A stretch of DNA of 64,000 bases from Antiquaquibacter oligotrophicus (GTDB lineage: Bacteria; Actinomycetota; Actinomycetes; Actinomycetales; Microbacteriaceae). The notes beneath the pieces were generated by a model, which saw nothing but the letters and a program-made list of their open reading frames with translations, made no database searches and was not told where the DNA came from. The stretch is taken from contig NZ_CP085036.1 in NCBI RefSeq assembly GCF_020535405.1, positions 1,178,001-1,242,000 on the forward strand. Direction: 5' to 3'. The position numbers and the translations under genes were made by a program. The first letter of the stretch is position 1; every line of letters begins with the position of its first letter. Positions 34,622-43,379 of the stretch are shown piece after piece.

Positions 34622-35419
34622 CTACGCCTCGCTGGGTGTGGATTCGGTGGGGCGCTCGGGTGTCGCGGTCTCGGGCGACTGCTGCGGCAACGCCGCGCGC
34701 TCTTCCAGACCGCGCGTGATGCCGCGAACGATCAGCCACGCGAATGGCACGGCGGCGAGGGACAGCAGCTCGCCCACGATGCTCGCCGCCATCGCCGAGC
34801 GGTATTGCTCGGGGTCATCGGCCGCCAAGTAGATGCGGGCCGAGATCTGGATGACCGCGTTGCTCGCAAGCCACAGCAGCCACCAGAGGATCAGCCATGA
34901 GGGCCGAGCGCGCCCGATCGCCTTCCAGAGGTCGGAGATGTTCTGGTACGGAAACCACCAGGCGACCACGGGGATGAACCACGATCCCGCGTGCCACGCG
35001 GGCGAGCGGCGAGTGAGCCCCGCCACCTGTCGTGCCGCCTTGTGCTGCCAGATGACCCAGAGGATTCCCGTGGCAATAAGCGAGGCCGACGACAAGAGGG
35101 TCACAACCGGGCTGATGCTGCCGTAGACGTTGAGCAGGTCGACCGATGACATGTCGCCGTCGAGAACGTTGGTTACCGCAGTGAATCCCAACACCTCGAT
35201 TCCGATGATCACGGCGGCGAGCGCTCCACAGGCGATGAGGAGGGCCTGCGTGACCGCGGCGAGCTTGGGGATGGCGCCGTCGAACGCGGGCCGCGGAGCA
35301 GACGTCTGAGTCGTTGCGCCGGGTTGCGTCCACTGCGATCCGTCCCACCACCACGACCCCTGCGAGCCATCGGGTGCGGGGTACCAGCCTGCGGGCGGCA
35401 GAGTCGAGTTGTCGGTCAT
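34622..35419 (-). CDS. DUF2510/DUF4328 membrane protein
   Basis: A 265-aa protein: DUF2510 at the N-terminus (PPAGWYPAPDGSQGSWWWD, then WTQPG), then six hydrophobic helices in the DUF4328 arrangement with AGLTRRSPAWHAGSWFIPVV, WWFPYQNISDLW and a terminal Glu/Pro-rich tail. The ATG at 35419 was chosen because it leads directly into the conserved WYP motif. Function unknown. Confidence 0.85.
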   Translation of the reverse strand: MTDNSTLPPAGWYPAPDGSQGSWWWDGSQWTQPGATTQTSAPRPAFDGAIPKLAAVTQALLIACGALAAVIIGIEVLGFTAVTNVLDGDMSSVDLLNVYGSISPVVTLLSSASLIATGILWVIWQHKAARQVAGLTRRSPAWHAGSWFIPVVAWWFPYQNISDLWKAIGRARPSWLILWWLLWLASNAVIQISARIYLAADDPEQYRSAMAASIVGELLSLAAVPFAWLIVRGITRGLEERAALPQQSPETATPERPTESTPSEA

Positions 35420-35549
35420 GGCGTCTCCACAGGCAGTCTCGTCGGGCATCGCGGCAGGAAACTACCGCGGGGTCGAGTGCCACCCTAGACCGAGGCGCAG
35501 CGATTCCGAGGAGTTGTCACTCGCGCGTCGGGTTGGGTGCCTGCCTGCG

Positions 35550-35966
35550 TCAGCCGAGTGAGCGGATGCACGCACCCAGGGCACGCTCAAGGGCTGCCGT
35601 CTCGGCGGGGGTGAGGTCGCCGAGCATCCGCTCCTGTACAGCGTCGACGAGCACCTGCGCCGAGTCCAGGGCGCTGCCACCCGCAGCGGTCAGGACGGCC
35701 GGTAGGGCCCGACCGGTCTCGGCCTGGGCGGGCCTGTCGACGAGTCCGCGATCGATGAGTTGCTGGAGCAGGGCGTTCATGGACTGGCGAGTGACGAAGG
35801 TGGCGCGTGCGAGGGCTGCCGCAGAGATGCCGGGCTCGCGGCGGAGGCTGTGCAGGCAGGAGTACTGAGAGACGGTGAGGCCGAGGGGCGCGAGCGCCTC
35901 CTCCATGCGGGCGTGAAGGAGGGCCTGCGCTTGCTTCAGTGCGTAACCGACCTGCGTGTTGACCAT
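35550..35966 (-). CDS. MarR family regulator
   Basis: A 138-aa winged-helix repressor: ALKQAQALLHARMEEAL (dimerisation helix), GLTVSQYSCLHSLRREPGISAAALARATFVTRQSMNALLQQLIDRGLV (HTH and wing; written here in parts: GLTVSQYSCLHSL; ISAAALARATFVTRQS) and helical tail ETAALERALGACIRS. The start ATG (35966) overlaps one operator, so autorepression is expected. Divergent from the VOC gene at 36024, with two 20-bp operators in the 57-bp gap. Ligand unknown. Confidence 0.9.
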   Translation of the reverse strand: MVNTQVGYALKQAQALLHARMEEALAPLGLTVSQYSCLHSLRREPGISAAALARATFVTRQSMNALLQQLIDRGLVDRPAQAETGRALPAVLTAAGGSALDSAQVLVDAVQERMLGDLTPAETAALERALGACIRSLG

Positions 35967-36010
35967 GTCAGTATCCTGACATATGGTGACTATGTAAGGA
36001 AACTGACATA
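35964..36010. promoter_or_regulatory. Two MarR operators in the divergent gap
   Basis: On the minus strand TATGTCAGGATACTGACATG (35964-35983) and TATGTCAGTTTCCTTACATA (35991-36010), the first a near-perfect palindrome with arms TATGTCAG/CTGACAT. Centres are 27 bp apart, and the first overlaps the MarR start codon. Confidence 0.72.
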
Positions 36011-36023
36011 AAGGAGACACACC

Positions 36024-36395
36024 ATGGCCGTTACCGGTCCCGACTTCATCGCCCTTCAGGTACGCGACCTCGATCAGGCCGCGACCTTCTACGAGGACGT
36101 TGTCGGCCTCACCCGCGCCCCCTTCTCACCCCCACACGCGGTCGTCTTCGACACCCAGCCGACCTTCGCTGTCCGCGAGCCTGCGCCCGGTGTTGATCTG
36201 GATGCCGGTCCCGCGGGTCTCGGCGTGGCCCTCTGGCTCCACGATCCCGATGCGACGGCGCTCCACGCGACCGTCGCTGCCGCGGGGGCCGTCATCGTGC
36301 AGGAGCCGTTCGACGGCCCATTCGGCACGACCTTCGTGTTCCAGGACCCCGACGGGTACTTGGTCACCGTCCACGATCGCGCCACCCGAGGCTGA
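36024..36395 (+). CDS. VOC family (glyoxalase-like) protein
   Basis: A 123-aa vicinal-oxygen-chelate protein: two beta-alpha-beta-beta-beta modules with ALQVRDLDQAATFYEDVVGL at the start and DPDGYLVTVHDRA at the end. Metal ligand positions are only partly clear (H/E pattern not complete in the first half). AAGGAGA before the ATG is the ribosome binding site. Being divergent from a MarR gene with shared operators suggests detoxification of whatever MarR senses. Confidence 0.88.
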   Translation: MAVTGPDFIALQVRDLDQAATFYEDVVGLTRAPFSPPHAVVFDTQPTFAVREPAPGVDLDAGPAGLGVALWLHDPDATALHATVAAAGAVIVQEPFDGPFGTTFVFQDPDGYLVTVHDRATRG

Positions 36396-36411
36396 GGCCC
36401 GCCGAACGTTC

Positions 36412-36436
36412 CGAAAGTCCCGTTACGGGACTTTCG
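36412..36436. terminator. Hairpin after VOC gene
   Basis: CGAAAGTCCCG-tta-CGGGACTTTCG, a perfect 11-bp stem 17 bp past the VOC stop codon. No T-run. Confidence 0.55.
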
Positions 36437-36468
36437 AACACTCAGTGGACGCACTTAGGGTGGCGCGC

Positions 36469-36801
36469 ATGGATGCTGAGGCGCTGCTACTCGCACGGCG
36501 AGACGAGCTGCTGCGCGCCATCGGGGTGTCCGGCGACGAGCTTGCGGGCATCCGCGTCGCACGCTCCGATGGAACCGCGGACGACGAGCACGACCCGGAG
36601 GGCTCGACCCTGTCATCCGACTGGTCCCGCATCACGAGCCTCCACTCGACCGCACTCGCCGGCCTCGACGAGGTTGACCGCGCCCTCGAGCGCCTCCGCG
36701 ACGGAACATACGGCGTGTGCGTCTCGTGCGGCGCGCGCATCCCGGACGCCCGCCTCGAGGTGCGCCCCTGGGCGGACCGCTGCGTCGCCTGCGCGGTCTG
36801 A
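36469..36801 (+). CDS. TraR/DksA-type zinc-finger protein
   Basis: A 110-aa protein: helical N-terminus (EALLLARRDELLRA...) then a C4 zinc finger CVSCGARIP...CVACAV (C-x2-C-x17-C-x2-C) with the family pattern LERLRDGTYGVC. DksA-type proteins bind RNA polymerase near the secondary channel or are of unknown role when this short. The start ATG lies seven bases after TAGGGT (36456-36461), without a ribosome binding site: probably leaderless. The finger and the acid residues DDEHDPEG needed for DksA-like function are partly present. Confidence 0.85.
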   Translation: MDAEALLLARRDELLRAIGVSGDELAGIRVARSDGTADDEHDPEGSTLSSDWSRITSLHSTALAGLDEVDRALERLRDGTYGVCVSCGARIPDARLEVRPWADRCVACAV

Positions 36802-36860
36802 GCGCCCGCTAGGATGCGGAGCGCGATTCAGTTATTCGCGCACGAGCGAGAGGAAATCCG

Positions 36861-37247
36861 ATGGCAAAGGTGCCCGAGGGTTGGTACGACGACGGGTCCG
36901 GCAAGCAGCGCTGGTGGGACGGACAGAACTGGACCGATCGCTGGCAGGATCCCGCGCCCGTAACCAGTCCGAGCACGTTCGTCGAGCACGTCAAGGCTGA
37001 AGCCGCAGCGGGCAGCCACCCGAGGCCAGCGCCCAACGGGATGAGCTACGTGGTTCTGCAGGTCATCCTGAAGGAGAAGCTGTGGGGCACCGGATCCGGC
37101 AATCTCACAGAGCTCGAGAGAGCGATCAACGGCCAGGCCGCGCTCGGGTACAGGTTGCACACCATCACAACGGCGTCCTCGGGCAGCAAGGGACTGGGCG
37201 GCGGCGACCGCATCCAGGCGACGCTCGTCTTCGAGAAGCTCGTCTGA
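36861..37247 (+). CDS. DUF2510/DUF4177 protein
   Basis: A 128-aa soluble protein. N-terminal DUF2510 (VPEGWYDDGSGKQRWWDGQNW), then a DUF4177-like alpha-beta domain (MSYVVLQVILKEKLWG; LERAINGQAALGYRLHTIT; IQATLVFEKLV). No membrane helix, so it is cytoplasmic. GAGGA stands upstream of the ATG. Function unknown. It ends 6 bp before a REP palindrome. Confidence 0.85.
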   Translation: MAKVPEGWYDDGSGKQRWWDGQNWTDRWQDPAPVTSPSTFVEHVKAEAAAGSHPRPAPNGMSYVVLQVILKEKLWGTGSGNLTELERAINGQAALGYRLHTITTASSGSKGLGGGDRIQATLVFEKLV

Positions 37248-37253
37248 CTTCGT

Positions 37254-37311
37254 CGAGCGTTGCCAAATGGCTGCTGTCGCGCCGCTCAGAGCAGCCATTT
37301 GGCAACACTCG
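37254..37311. repeat. REP palindrome GTTGCCAAATGGCTGCT, copy 2
   Basis: Same element as 34559-34616, with arms CGAGCGTTGCCAAATGGCTGCT and AGCAGCCATTTGGCAACACTCG (one mismatch), different loop. Six bases past the preceding stop codon. Confidence 0.8.
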
Positions 37312-37354
37312 GCGCGGTGGGATTGAGGGGCGGCGCGTGCGGCACACTAGGGCC

Positions 37355-37831
37355 ATGAGCGTGAGCACCCAAGACGAGGCGCACCTGCGCGACGCGATCG
37401 CGGAAGCGCAGGAGGCGCGGGATGCCGGCAACCATCCGTTCGGTGCTGTGCTGGTGACGCGTGCCGGTCGTGTGATCCGTGCAGGCAACACGGTGGTGAC
37501 GGACCGCGACCCCACCGGTCACGCGGAGACCAACCTCGTGCGGCTCGCCGCGCGCGAACTCGAGCGCGAGGAGCTCCGGCACAGCACGTTGTACACGAGC
37601 ACGGAGCCGTGTGCGATGTGTGCCGGCGCCATCTACTGGGCCGGCATCGGGCGTGTGGTGTTTGCGTTGTCCGAGCAGGGGCTCATCGAGATCGTGTCCG
37701 CCGTGAGCGACGAGCCGGTGCTCGACGTGCCGAGCCGCGAGGTGTTCGCCCGCGGGGGTGACACCGTGGCGGTTGCAGGTCCGGCGCTGGAGGCGGAGGC
37801 ATCCGCGGTGCACGCGGGCTTCTGGGGCTAG
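37355..37831 (+). CDS. Nucleoside deaminase
   Basis: A 158-aa zinc-dependent deaminase of the cytidine/guanine deaminase superfamily: GNHPFGAVLV, HAETNLVRLA (catalytic Glu, zinc His) and TEPCAMCAGAIYWAGI (two zinc Cys). The substrate cannot be fixed; guanine, adenine or tRNA adenosine relatives share the motif, and the Leu-rich C-terminus is closest to free-base deaminases of this length. The annotated ATG (37355) is only one base after a TAGGGC box; if the transcript is leaderless, the GTG two codons later is the true start. Confidence 0.9.
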   Translation: MSVSTQDEAHLRDAIAEAQEARDAGNHPFGAVLVTRAGRVIRAGNTVVTDRDPTGHAETNLVRLAARELEREELRHSTLYTSTEPCAMCAGAIYWAGIGRVVFALSEQGLIEIVSAVSDEPVLDVPSREVFARGGDTVAVAGPALEAEASAVHAGFWG

Positions 37832-37867
37832 CTTCCGCCGAACGTGCCGCGGGTGCGAGTCACAGTA

Positions 37868-37902
37868 CGAGTGGCCGCCGCGCACCCGGCGACGGCCACT
37901 CG
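37868..37902. terminator. Bidirectional terminator between deaminase and glycosidase genes
   Basis: CGAGTGGCCG and CGGCCACTCG (10-bp perfect stem) around a 15-base loop, in the 82-bp convergent gap; weaker pairing extends outward (CAGTA/TTACTG). Confidence 0.65.
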
Positions 37903-37913
37903 TGGTTACTGCG

Positions 37914-40900
37914 CTAGCTGCACGCGGTGAGGTTGAACACCGCGGGCGTGAGGGATGCCTCGCCACCGAGCAGCGTCACGTGGGTGACGCCGAGGGTCTC
38001 GAGGTCGGCAAGAACTCCCGCAGTGACGCACGTGCCTGGTGCCACGTACATCGGGGCTGCAGCCGCTGCGGCCCACGCGGAACCGGCGAGCGCATCGGGG
38101 AAGTTCAACCCCGTCGCGATGAACGCGCGGTCGGCGCTTTCGAAGGCGTCGGAGTTGACCGCTCGCGCAGCCTGGTACCTGTCGGAACCACCCAGTCGCA
38201 CCGCGGTCGAGATCGCGGCGATGTCTTCGAACACACCGGGCGTCACGGATGCCTCGCCTCCGAGCACTCGCGTGTCGGTGGTGCCGAGGCTGTCGAGCAG
38301 CGCCGCCGTGTCGGCGTCGAGGTCGCTCGCAGAGCCCCTCACCAGCACGACAGGTGCATCCTTCGAGCCGGCCGCGCCACCCGCGCTGAGTGCATCCGGG
38401 AACTTCTCCCCCGTCGCAACGTAGACGAGCGGAACGTCGGCACTGCCGAACGCGTACTCGGCTACATTGCGTGACACCTCGTAGCGGTTGGCACCAGCGA
38501 TGCGCACAGTCTCGTCAGTGAGGGCCGCGAGGTCGTTGTAGACACCCTCCGTTACCGAAAGGATGCCTCCCACCACAACGATCTTCGATGGCTGCAGTCG
38601 CGCGATCTCCGCGCTAACTGATGCAGGCAACTCGCCCGGCTTCACGAGGAGCAGTGGACCTCCCTCAAACGCTGCGGCGGGACCCGCCGACAGCGCGTCA
38701 GGGTAGTTCTCTCCACTCGCGACGTAGACCACGGGAGCGGTCTCCGGGTACGCGCCCTCCGAAATGTTCACGGCGACCTCGTAGCGGTTCGCTCCCGCCA
38801 CCCGGTCGACCGTGATGTCGCCTGGCTCCGGCTCCTCGACCTCGGTGAGGGTCCAGAAGCGGTCAGGCGTCTGAGCGTCCGTGGCTGTCGTCGCCGTGCC
38901 TGAGGATCCCGTCCCCGCCACGACTGTGCCGTTGCGGTTGTTGCCGGAGCTGTCGATGAGTGTGGTGAAGTTGCTCGTCTCGTCGAACTTGTAGTTCGCG
39001 ACGTTTCCTGCACCAACTTGACCCGATGCGAGCGCTGCCACTTCTTGGGCACTCAGCGCACGATCGTAGATCGCCAGGTCGTCGACGGCGCCGTTGTAGG
39101 CGGGGTCGTTGTACTGCGACTTTCCGATGTAGTTGCGGTTCGTCTGGCCGAGCGCTGACGGCTTCGTCGTGAATGCCGTGTTGGTGCTCACCGCGTTGCC
39201 GTTCACGTACATCGTGCCCGTGGTGCCCGACGACACGATGGTGACGTTCGACCACTGATCGAGCGGCAGGTTCTGGCCCGTCCAGTTCAACTGCTTCTCG
39301 CTGCCGGCCCCACCCGACGTAATCGCGAATCGAGGGCCGTTGCCCGCGCTCACGGTGAGGAACATGTTCGCCGACTGCCCGGTTCCGAAGTCGAATACAC
39401 GCGACCAGGTGGCAACCGTCTTCGGCTTGACCCATGTCGAGATAGACCAGTCTCCGGTGAGGCCGCTCACGATGCCGGTGGGCAGCTGGCCGTAGCCAGA
39501 GGTGCCACAGAGATCGAGCGCGGTGTTGAACTTGCCAGGCTGTCGCGACGTAGTGGGGAGACACCCGGTGGACTGCACACCGTCGGCCCACTGAATGACC
39601 GAGGCACCGTCTGCGGTGCTCTTGTCCTGCACCCCGAGTGTGAGTCCCGTCCCGTAGTTCGTGAATCGGATATTGCCAACACTGTTCGGCACCGGCTGCC
39701 AAAGCTGATTCTCGGCAGCGCCGGATGCTGCCACCACAGCAAGAGCCCCGTTGGTCGTCGAGCCGCCCTGCACGCCGAGGGCGAGGCCGCTCGCCTTGTT
39801 CACGATCTTGTAGAGACCGGATCCGGCGTGGGTCACGTCCCAGACCTGCTCAGCCGAACCGTCGGCGGTTGACTGGACGACCGTCGCGCCATCCGTTCCG
39901 GCCGAAGGCTCGAGAGCGAGGCCGCTGTTGCCGTTGGTGATGACATACGAGCCGTCAATTGTCTCTCCGTCACCGGCTTCGGTGATGACGACGTGGTAGC
40001 CGTATGCCGGGTTCATGACGATAGGCACCGTGATCGATCCGTTCTCTCCCACCTCGTAGGTGGTGTTCGAGATGGTGATGGGACCAGCGGTGGGGGTCGT
40101 GCGGCCGTAAGCGGGCGTGTACTCGAGCTTGACGTTGACGTTGTCGCCGAGGTTCAGCTGGTCCAGCCCGTTCACGACGACGGAGGTCGCTCCGGTGTTA
40201 CCGCCCGCGATAATGCGAACCGTGTCCTTCGCGTCGTTGACCGACGCCAATCCCTCGAGTGGGCTCGTGTTGGATGGCGGCGTGGTGGTGACCATGTCGC
40301 CCTCGAACTGTGCGTACCAGGTGTACATCCAGTAGGCACCGTTAGGCGCTCCACCTCGGCTCACGAGGAGGTCGCCGAGGGTACCGGACTGGTTCCAGAA
40401 CGGCAGCTCGGCACGGTCGATCCCGTAACGCTCGAGCTTCGCAAGGTAGGGAACGAGCTTGCCGGGGATTCCGACCTCCGCGGTCGTGGCGTACTCGGTG
40501 ATGTCAACCGGGATGTCGCCGAGCTCAAGCTCCTCGAGGAGCGCATTCACGGTGTTGACGTGAGTCGGGATGAGGTCCGGGCGAATCAGTTCGTGCCACT
40601 CGAGCACGTCGGGCACGGTGTTGGTCTCCTTCGCGAACTCGAGGAACTCGCGCATGTCGCTGATGTCCGTCGAGTAGTTCGGACCCTGGATCGGCACATC
40701 CGGAGCGATCTCACGAAGCAGGTTGTAGCTGAACTCCCAGAAATCGAGGAAGGAGCCGTTCTGGTCTCTCCATGTGATGTCGGGCTCGTTCCACGGCGCG
40801 TACGCGACAACGTTCGTCACACCCGCCGTTTCGATCTTGTTGACGATGTCCCGAACGGCGTTCTCCCAGCCGAGACGGGTCTGGGTGTCAGTCCACGAGA

Positions 40901-41300
40901 ACTGGTACGGCCAGCCCGGGTAGTAGTCGACGAGACGCACGACGACGCCGGCACCCGCACGATCTGCGGCCTGCCAGACGTTGAGGGTGTCACCGGTGGG
41001 CTGTTGAGTGCCACCGGGGGGCATTTGCACGAAGGTGTCCGGCTTGAGGGGGGCGATGAGCGCATCCGATGGCACGCCGTCGTTGGCGATTCCGTAGAGC
41101 GAACCGCTCGCCATGACCGTTGCTTCGCGGAACGGCTGATCGGCCTCGACGGTAAGCGTGGCAGCGGGACCGGGGGCGGCCTGCGCGGTTTCTGTGATGG
41201 CGGGCAGGGCGACTGCGAGCGACGCAGCGAGCGTCGCTGCGACGCCCACGGCGACCGGGCGCCGGTATCGCCTCGTGGGGTGGGGGTGGGTGAGTGACAC
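37914..41300 (-). CDS. Secreted multidomain glycoside hydrolase with CWB2 anchor
   Basis: 1128-aa surface protein. Order: signal peptide (about residues 1-42, ending ETAQAA), clan GH-A-like catalytic barrel (about 50-385) with acid/base Glu172 in APWNEPD and nucleophile candidate Glu269 in DITEYATT, closest in plan to GH39/GH5; a beta domain (about 390-455); ricin-type beta-trefoil (460-585, QxW-like repeats); LamG/ConA-like domain (590-765); and three cell-wall-binding-2 repeats (about 835-1128, each with VAGANRYEV, YVASGENYPDALSA and VVGG). The GTG at 41300 was chosen because GGAGG lies eight bases upstream. Two LacI-type operators precede it. The substrate is unknown. Confidence 0.88.
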   Translation of the reverse strand: MSLTHPHPTRRYRRPVAVGVAATLAASLAVALPAITETAQAAPGPAATLTVEADQPFREATVMASGSLYGIANDGVPSDALIAPLKPDTFVQMPPGGTQQPTGDTLNVWQAADRAGAGVVVRLVDYYPGWPYQFSWTDTQTRLGWENAVRDIVNKIETAGVTNVVAYAPWNEPDITWRDQNGSFLDFWEFSYNLLREIAPDVPIQGPNYSTDISDMREFLEFAKETNTVPDVLEWHELIRPDLIPTHVNTVNALLEELELGDIPVDITEYATTAEVGIPGKLVPYLAKLERYGIDRAELPFWNQSGTLGDLLVSRGGAPNGAYWMYTWYAQFEGDMVTTTPPSNTSPLEGLASVNDAKDTVRIIAGGNTGATSVVVNGLDQLNLGDNVNVKLEYTPAYGRTTPTAGPITISNTTYEVGENGSITVPIVMNPAYGYHVVITEAGDGETIDGSYVITNGNSGLALEPSAGTDGATVVQSTADGSAEQVWDVTHAGSGLYKIVNKASGLALGVQGGSTTNGALAVVAASGAAENQLWQPVPNSVGNIRFTNYGTGLTLGVQDKSTADGASVIQWADGVQSTGCLPTTSRQPGKFNTALDLCGTSGYGQLPTGIVSGLTGDWSISTWVKPKTVATWSRVFDFGTGQSANMFLTVSAGNGPRFAITSGGAGSEKQLNWTGQNLPLDQWSNVTIVSSGTTGTMYVNGNAVSTNTAFTTKPSALGQTNRNYIGKSQYNDPAYNGAVDDLAIYDRALSAQEVAALASGQVGAGNVANYKFDETSNFTTLIDSSGNNRNGTVVAGTGSSGTATTATDAQTPDRFWTLTEVEEPEPGDITVDRVAGANRYEVAVNISEGAYPETAPVVYVASGENYPDALSAGPAAAFEGGPLLLVKPGELPASVSAEIARLQPSKIVVVGGILSVTEGVYNDLAALTDETVRIAGANRYEVSRNVAEYAFGSADVPLVYVATGEKFPDALSAGGAAGSKDAPVVLVRGSASDLDADTAALLDSLGTTDTRVLGGEASVTPGVFEDIAAISTAVRLGGSDRYQAARAVNSDAFESADRAFIATGLNFPDALAGSAWAAAAAAPMYVAPGTCVTAGVLADLETLGVTHVTLLGGEASLTPAVFNLTACS

Positions 41301-41433
41301 GAGAGTCCTCCGTCTTTCGTCTGGAGGCACCGGGCGAGCGCCGATTGGTATGAGACGGAATAACCGGACTCTCAGTGAGTTTCGATGCCCCGTCGCATCC
41401 CGAACCGCTCTTCCGAGCCTGTCGGTATCTCCG

Positions 41434-41473
41434 TCGAACCGGTTCAGTACGGCGATGTGTCGAACCGGTTCGA
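41434..41473. promoter_or_regulatory. Two LacI operators before the surface glycosidase
   Basis: TCGAACCGGTTCAG (41434-41447, two end mismatches) and TCGAACCGGTTCGA (41460-41473, perfect), 26 bp apart and about 134-173 bp before the GTG. Same palindrome as at 46475 and 47549. Confidence 0.8.
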
Positions 41474-41578
41474 TGAAGTCGTACTGTCTTGTTTACCCGA
41501 GTCCCGAGCGCGATACAACCCCTCCGCACAAAGTCACGGACCCTCACTGTCTGGCGGGCTTACGACGCCGCGGCACGC

Positions 41579-41611
41579 CGAATACTCGCCCCGAGCGAGG
41601 GCGAGTATTCG
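41579..41611 (-). terminator. Hairpin after the sugar-uptake operon
   Basis: Perfect 13-bp stem CGAATACTCGCCC/GGGCGAGTATTCG around a 7-base loop, 13 bp past the stop of the (alpha/alpha)6 hydrolase gene. Confidence 0.7.
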
Positions 41612-41623
41612 ACGTGAAAGGGG

Positions 41624-43345
41624 TCAGGATGCGGTCATCCGACGTCCCTCGGATTCGTCCGCCAGGAGGAGGTAGCTGCTGGCCGTCCACGAGTACGCGC
41701 GGTCGCGAAGACCCTCACCCGTGACGGCGTCGAAGTTTTCGGCGAAGCCCGACTTCTCGCAGAGCGCGCGAAATCGCTCGCTCACCCGATCCGCGAGTTC
41801 GGCGAATCCGCTCGAGCGCAGGCCGGACTCGATGAGCACGGTCGATGGCGCCCAGATGGGTCCGCGCCAGTACCCGTCCGGCTCGTAGAGGGCGGTCCCG
41901 GGAATCTCCGTCGCAGGGCCGTACTCGGTCACATGCCGCTCGATGTGCGACGCAAGCGCGCTGCGAACACCCTGAGGGAGGCGATGCGCGGCGAGAATCG
42001 GCAGAAGATTGAGGAGGCTCGTCGCCGTGCTCGTCCTCCCAGACGAAGCCCCGATCGCTACGAAGTTCTCGCCATCCCACAGGTCCTCGAGCAACGCATC
42101 GAGGATGCTGGCGGACTCGGCCCGCCACCGAGTGGCATCCTCGCCGAGTTCGTCGGCGAGGCCCGCGAGCACGTCGAGCTGCACGACGAGGAAGGCCGCG
42201 AGGTCCGGGGACTCGATGACACGATCGACGTCGAACGTCGTCGAATTGTCCCAACCGGAGTCGTTGCCGTGTTGGTAATAGGGCAGGGTGCGCCCGGGTG
42301 CTCGCCGGAAGTCGAGCCAGAACGTGCTCCATCGGCTGAGGCGCGAGTAGATGTCGGCGAGCTCGTCGCGGGTTAACGGCCTGGGCATGCGCTCGCGTAG
42401 CTTCGCGAGCGCCCAACCGTGGATGGGCGGCTTGACGTAGTTATAGAGCACCTCGGAGTGTGTAACGGAGTCCGGCGGCGCTCCCGTGTCGTCCTGGTAG
42501 TCGAACGGGGCGAGGAACTGATCGAGCGCGATATCCGGCAGGCCAGGGGCAAGGGCCAACGCATTGAACGCGTGGTCCCAACTCCAGACCTTGTCCATCC
42601 AGTGTTTGGACATGAGGATCGACTCGCGACCCAGATACCCGAGTGGGCTCACAGTCGCGGACCACAGCACATACGCCGCGCGGGCCACTCCCGGAGTGCG
42701 CTCACCGCGCCATGGCGCGAGCGCCTCAAGGTACTCCTCGAAGGCCGCGGCGTTGGCCTCAACGACCGACTCGAACGACGCGGATGTTTCGTACGGCGCC
42801 CGCGCGGCCGTGAATTCTTCCACGGCCACCTCCCAACTGGCCCCGTCTCCGCCGGCGAGCACGGCACGCGTGCCCTGCCCGAGCGCGCCGTCCCCTTCGA
42901 CGTCGAGTCGGCCAGACAATCGCGTGACTCGATAGCGCCGTCCTGTTTCGTAAGACGTGAACACGGCGCTCTCAGTGCCGGGTTCGGTGAAGAGGTACGT
43001 GCCTGTGAAGGGTGTGAGTTCGGCCGCGGCATCCGCGATTCGCAGGCCAACGCCGCGGCCTCGGAGACGCACTGTCGACGTGCCGTCGAACGTGGCGTCG
43101 ACGGTGCCCCGGTCGTGCACCCAACTGAGCAGTGACGGGCTCGCCTCCACCGTTGTCTCGACCCTCTGCCCGTCGATCTCGGGTACCAGGGACAGCACGC
43201 CGTGCATGCCGTTCTGATGCGATACGAGATGGAGGTCGTCTCGCCGGGTGTGCAGTGCGACGACGGGTGAGAGGTCGAGCCACGAGCCGCGCACCGAGAA
43301 GGGAATCTCCGCGATGTCGAAGTGATGGCCGGGGCGAGTGTGCAT
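41624..43345 (-). CDS. (Alpha/alpha)6 glycoside hydrolase, GH63/MGH1-like
   Basis: Cytoplasmic 573-aa enzyme: N-terminal beta-sandwich (about 1-190) and a C-terminal (alpha/alpha)6 barrel with KHWMDKVWSWDHAFNALALA, DDTGAPPDSV, HGNDSGWDNSTTFD and EPDGYWRGPIWAPSTVL, typical of GH63-like alpha-glucosidases and mannosylglycerate-hydrolase-like families. No signal peptide. The ATG at 43345 has AAGGAC upstream and lies 34 bp past the MalG-type gene's stop. It should act on the oligosaccharide imported by the transporter; which sugar is not known. Confidence 0.85.
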   Translation of the reverse strand: MHTRPGHHFDIAEIPFSVRGSWLDLSPVVALHTRRDDLHLVSHQNGMHGVLSLVPEIDGQRVETTVEASPSLLSWVHDRGTVDATFDGTSTVRLRGRGVGLRIADAAAELTPFTGTYLFTEPGTESAVFTSYETGRRYRVTRLSGRLDVEGDGALGQGTRAVLAGGDGASWEVAVEEFTAARAPYETSASFESVVEANAAAFEEYLEALAPWRGERTPGVARAAYVLWSATVSPLGYLGRESILMSKHWMDKVWSWDHAFNALALAPGLPDIALDQFLAPFDYQDDTGAPPDSVTHSEVLYNYVKPPIHGWALAKLRERMPRPLTRDELADIYSRLSRWSTFWLDFRRAPGRTLPYYQHGNDSGWDNSTTFDVDRVIESPDLAAFLVVQLDVLAGLADELGEDATRWRAESASILDALLEDLWDGENFVAIGASSGRTSTATSLLNLLPILAAHRLPQGVRSALASHIERHVTEYGPATEIPGTALYEPDGYWRGPIWAPSTVLIESGLRSSGFAELADRVSERFRALCEKSGFAENFDAVTGEGLRDRAYSWTASSYLLLADESEGRRMTAS

Positions 43346-43379
43346 GGATGTCCTTAGGGAATGCGAGGGTCGAGCGAGA

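Larger units (their letters stand above)
41301..41623. other. Regulatory gap upstream of the surface glycosidase
   Basis: No gene is seen in these 323 bp. They hold two LacI-type operators (41434-41447, 41460-41473) and, nearer the upstream operon's end, a hairpin (41579-41611). Confidence 0.8.

Noticed and set aside
36412..36436. Operator of the DksA-type gene
   Set aside because: Placed between the VOC stop and the next promoter; a perfect stem right after a stop codon is better explained as a terminator, though no T-run is present.
37914..41300. Phage or autotransporter-type adhesin reading of the large protein
   Set aside because: Signal peptide, catalytic WNEPD motif, ricin, LamG-like and CWB2 repeats fit a secreted Gram-positive glycosidase; no phage genes nearby.
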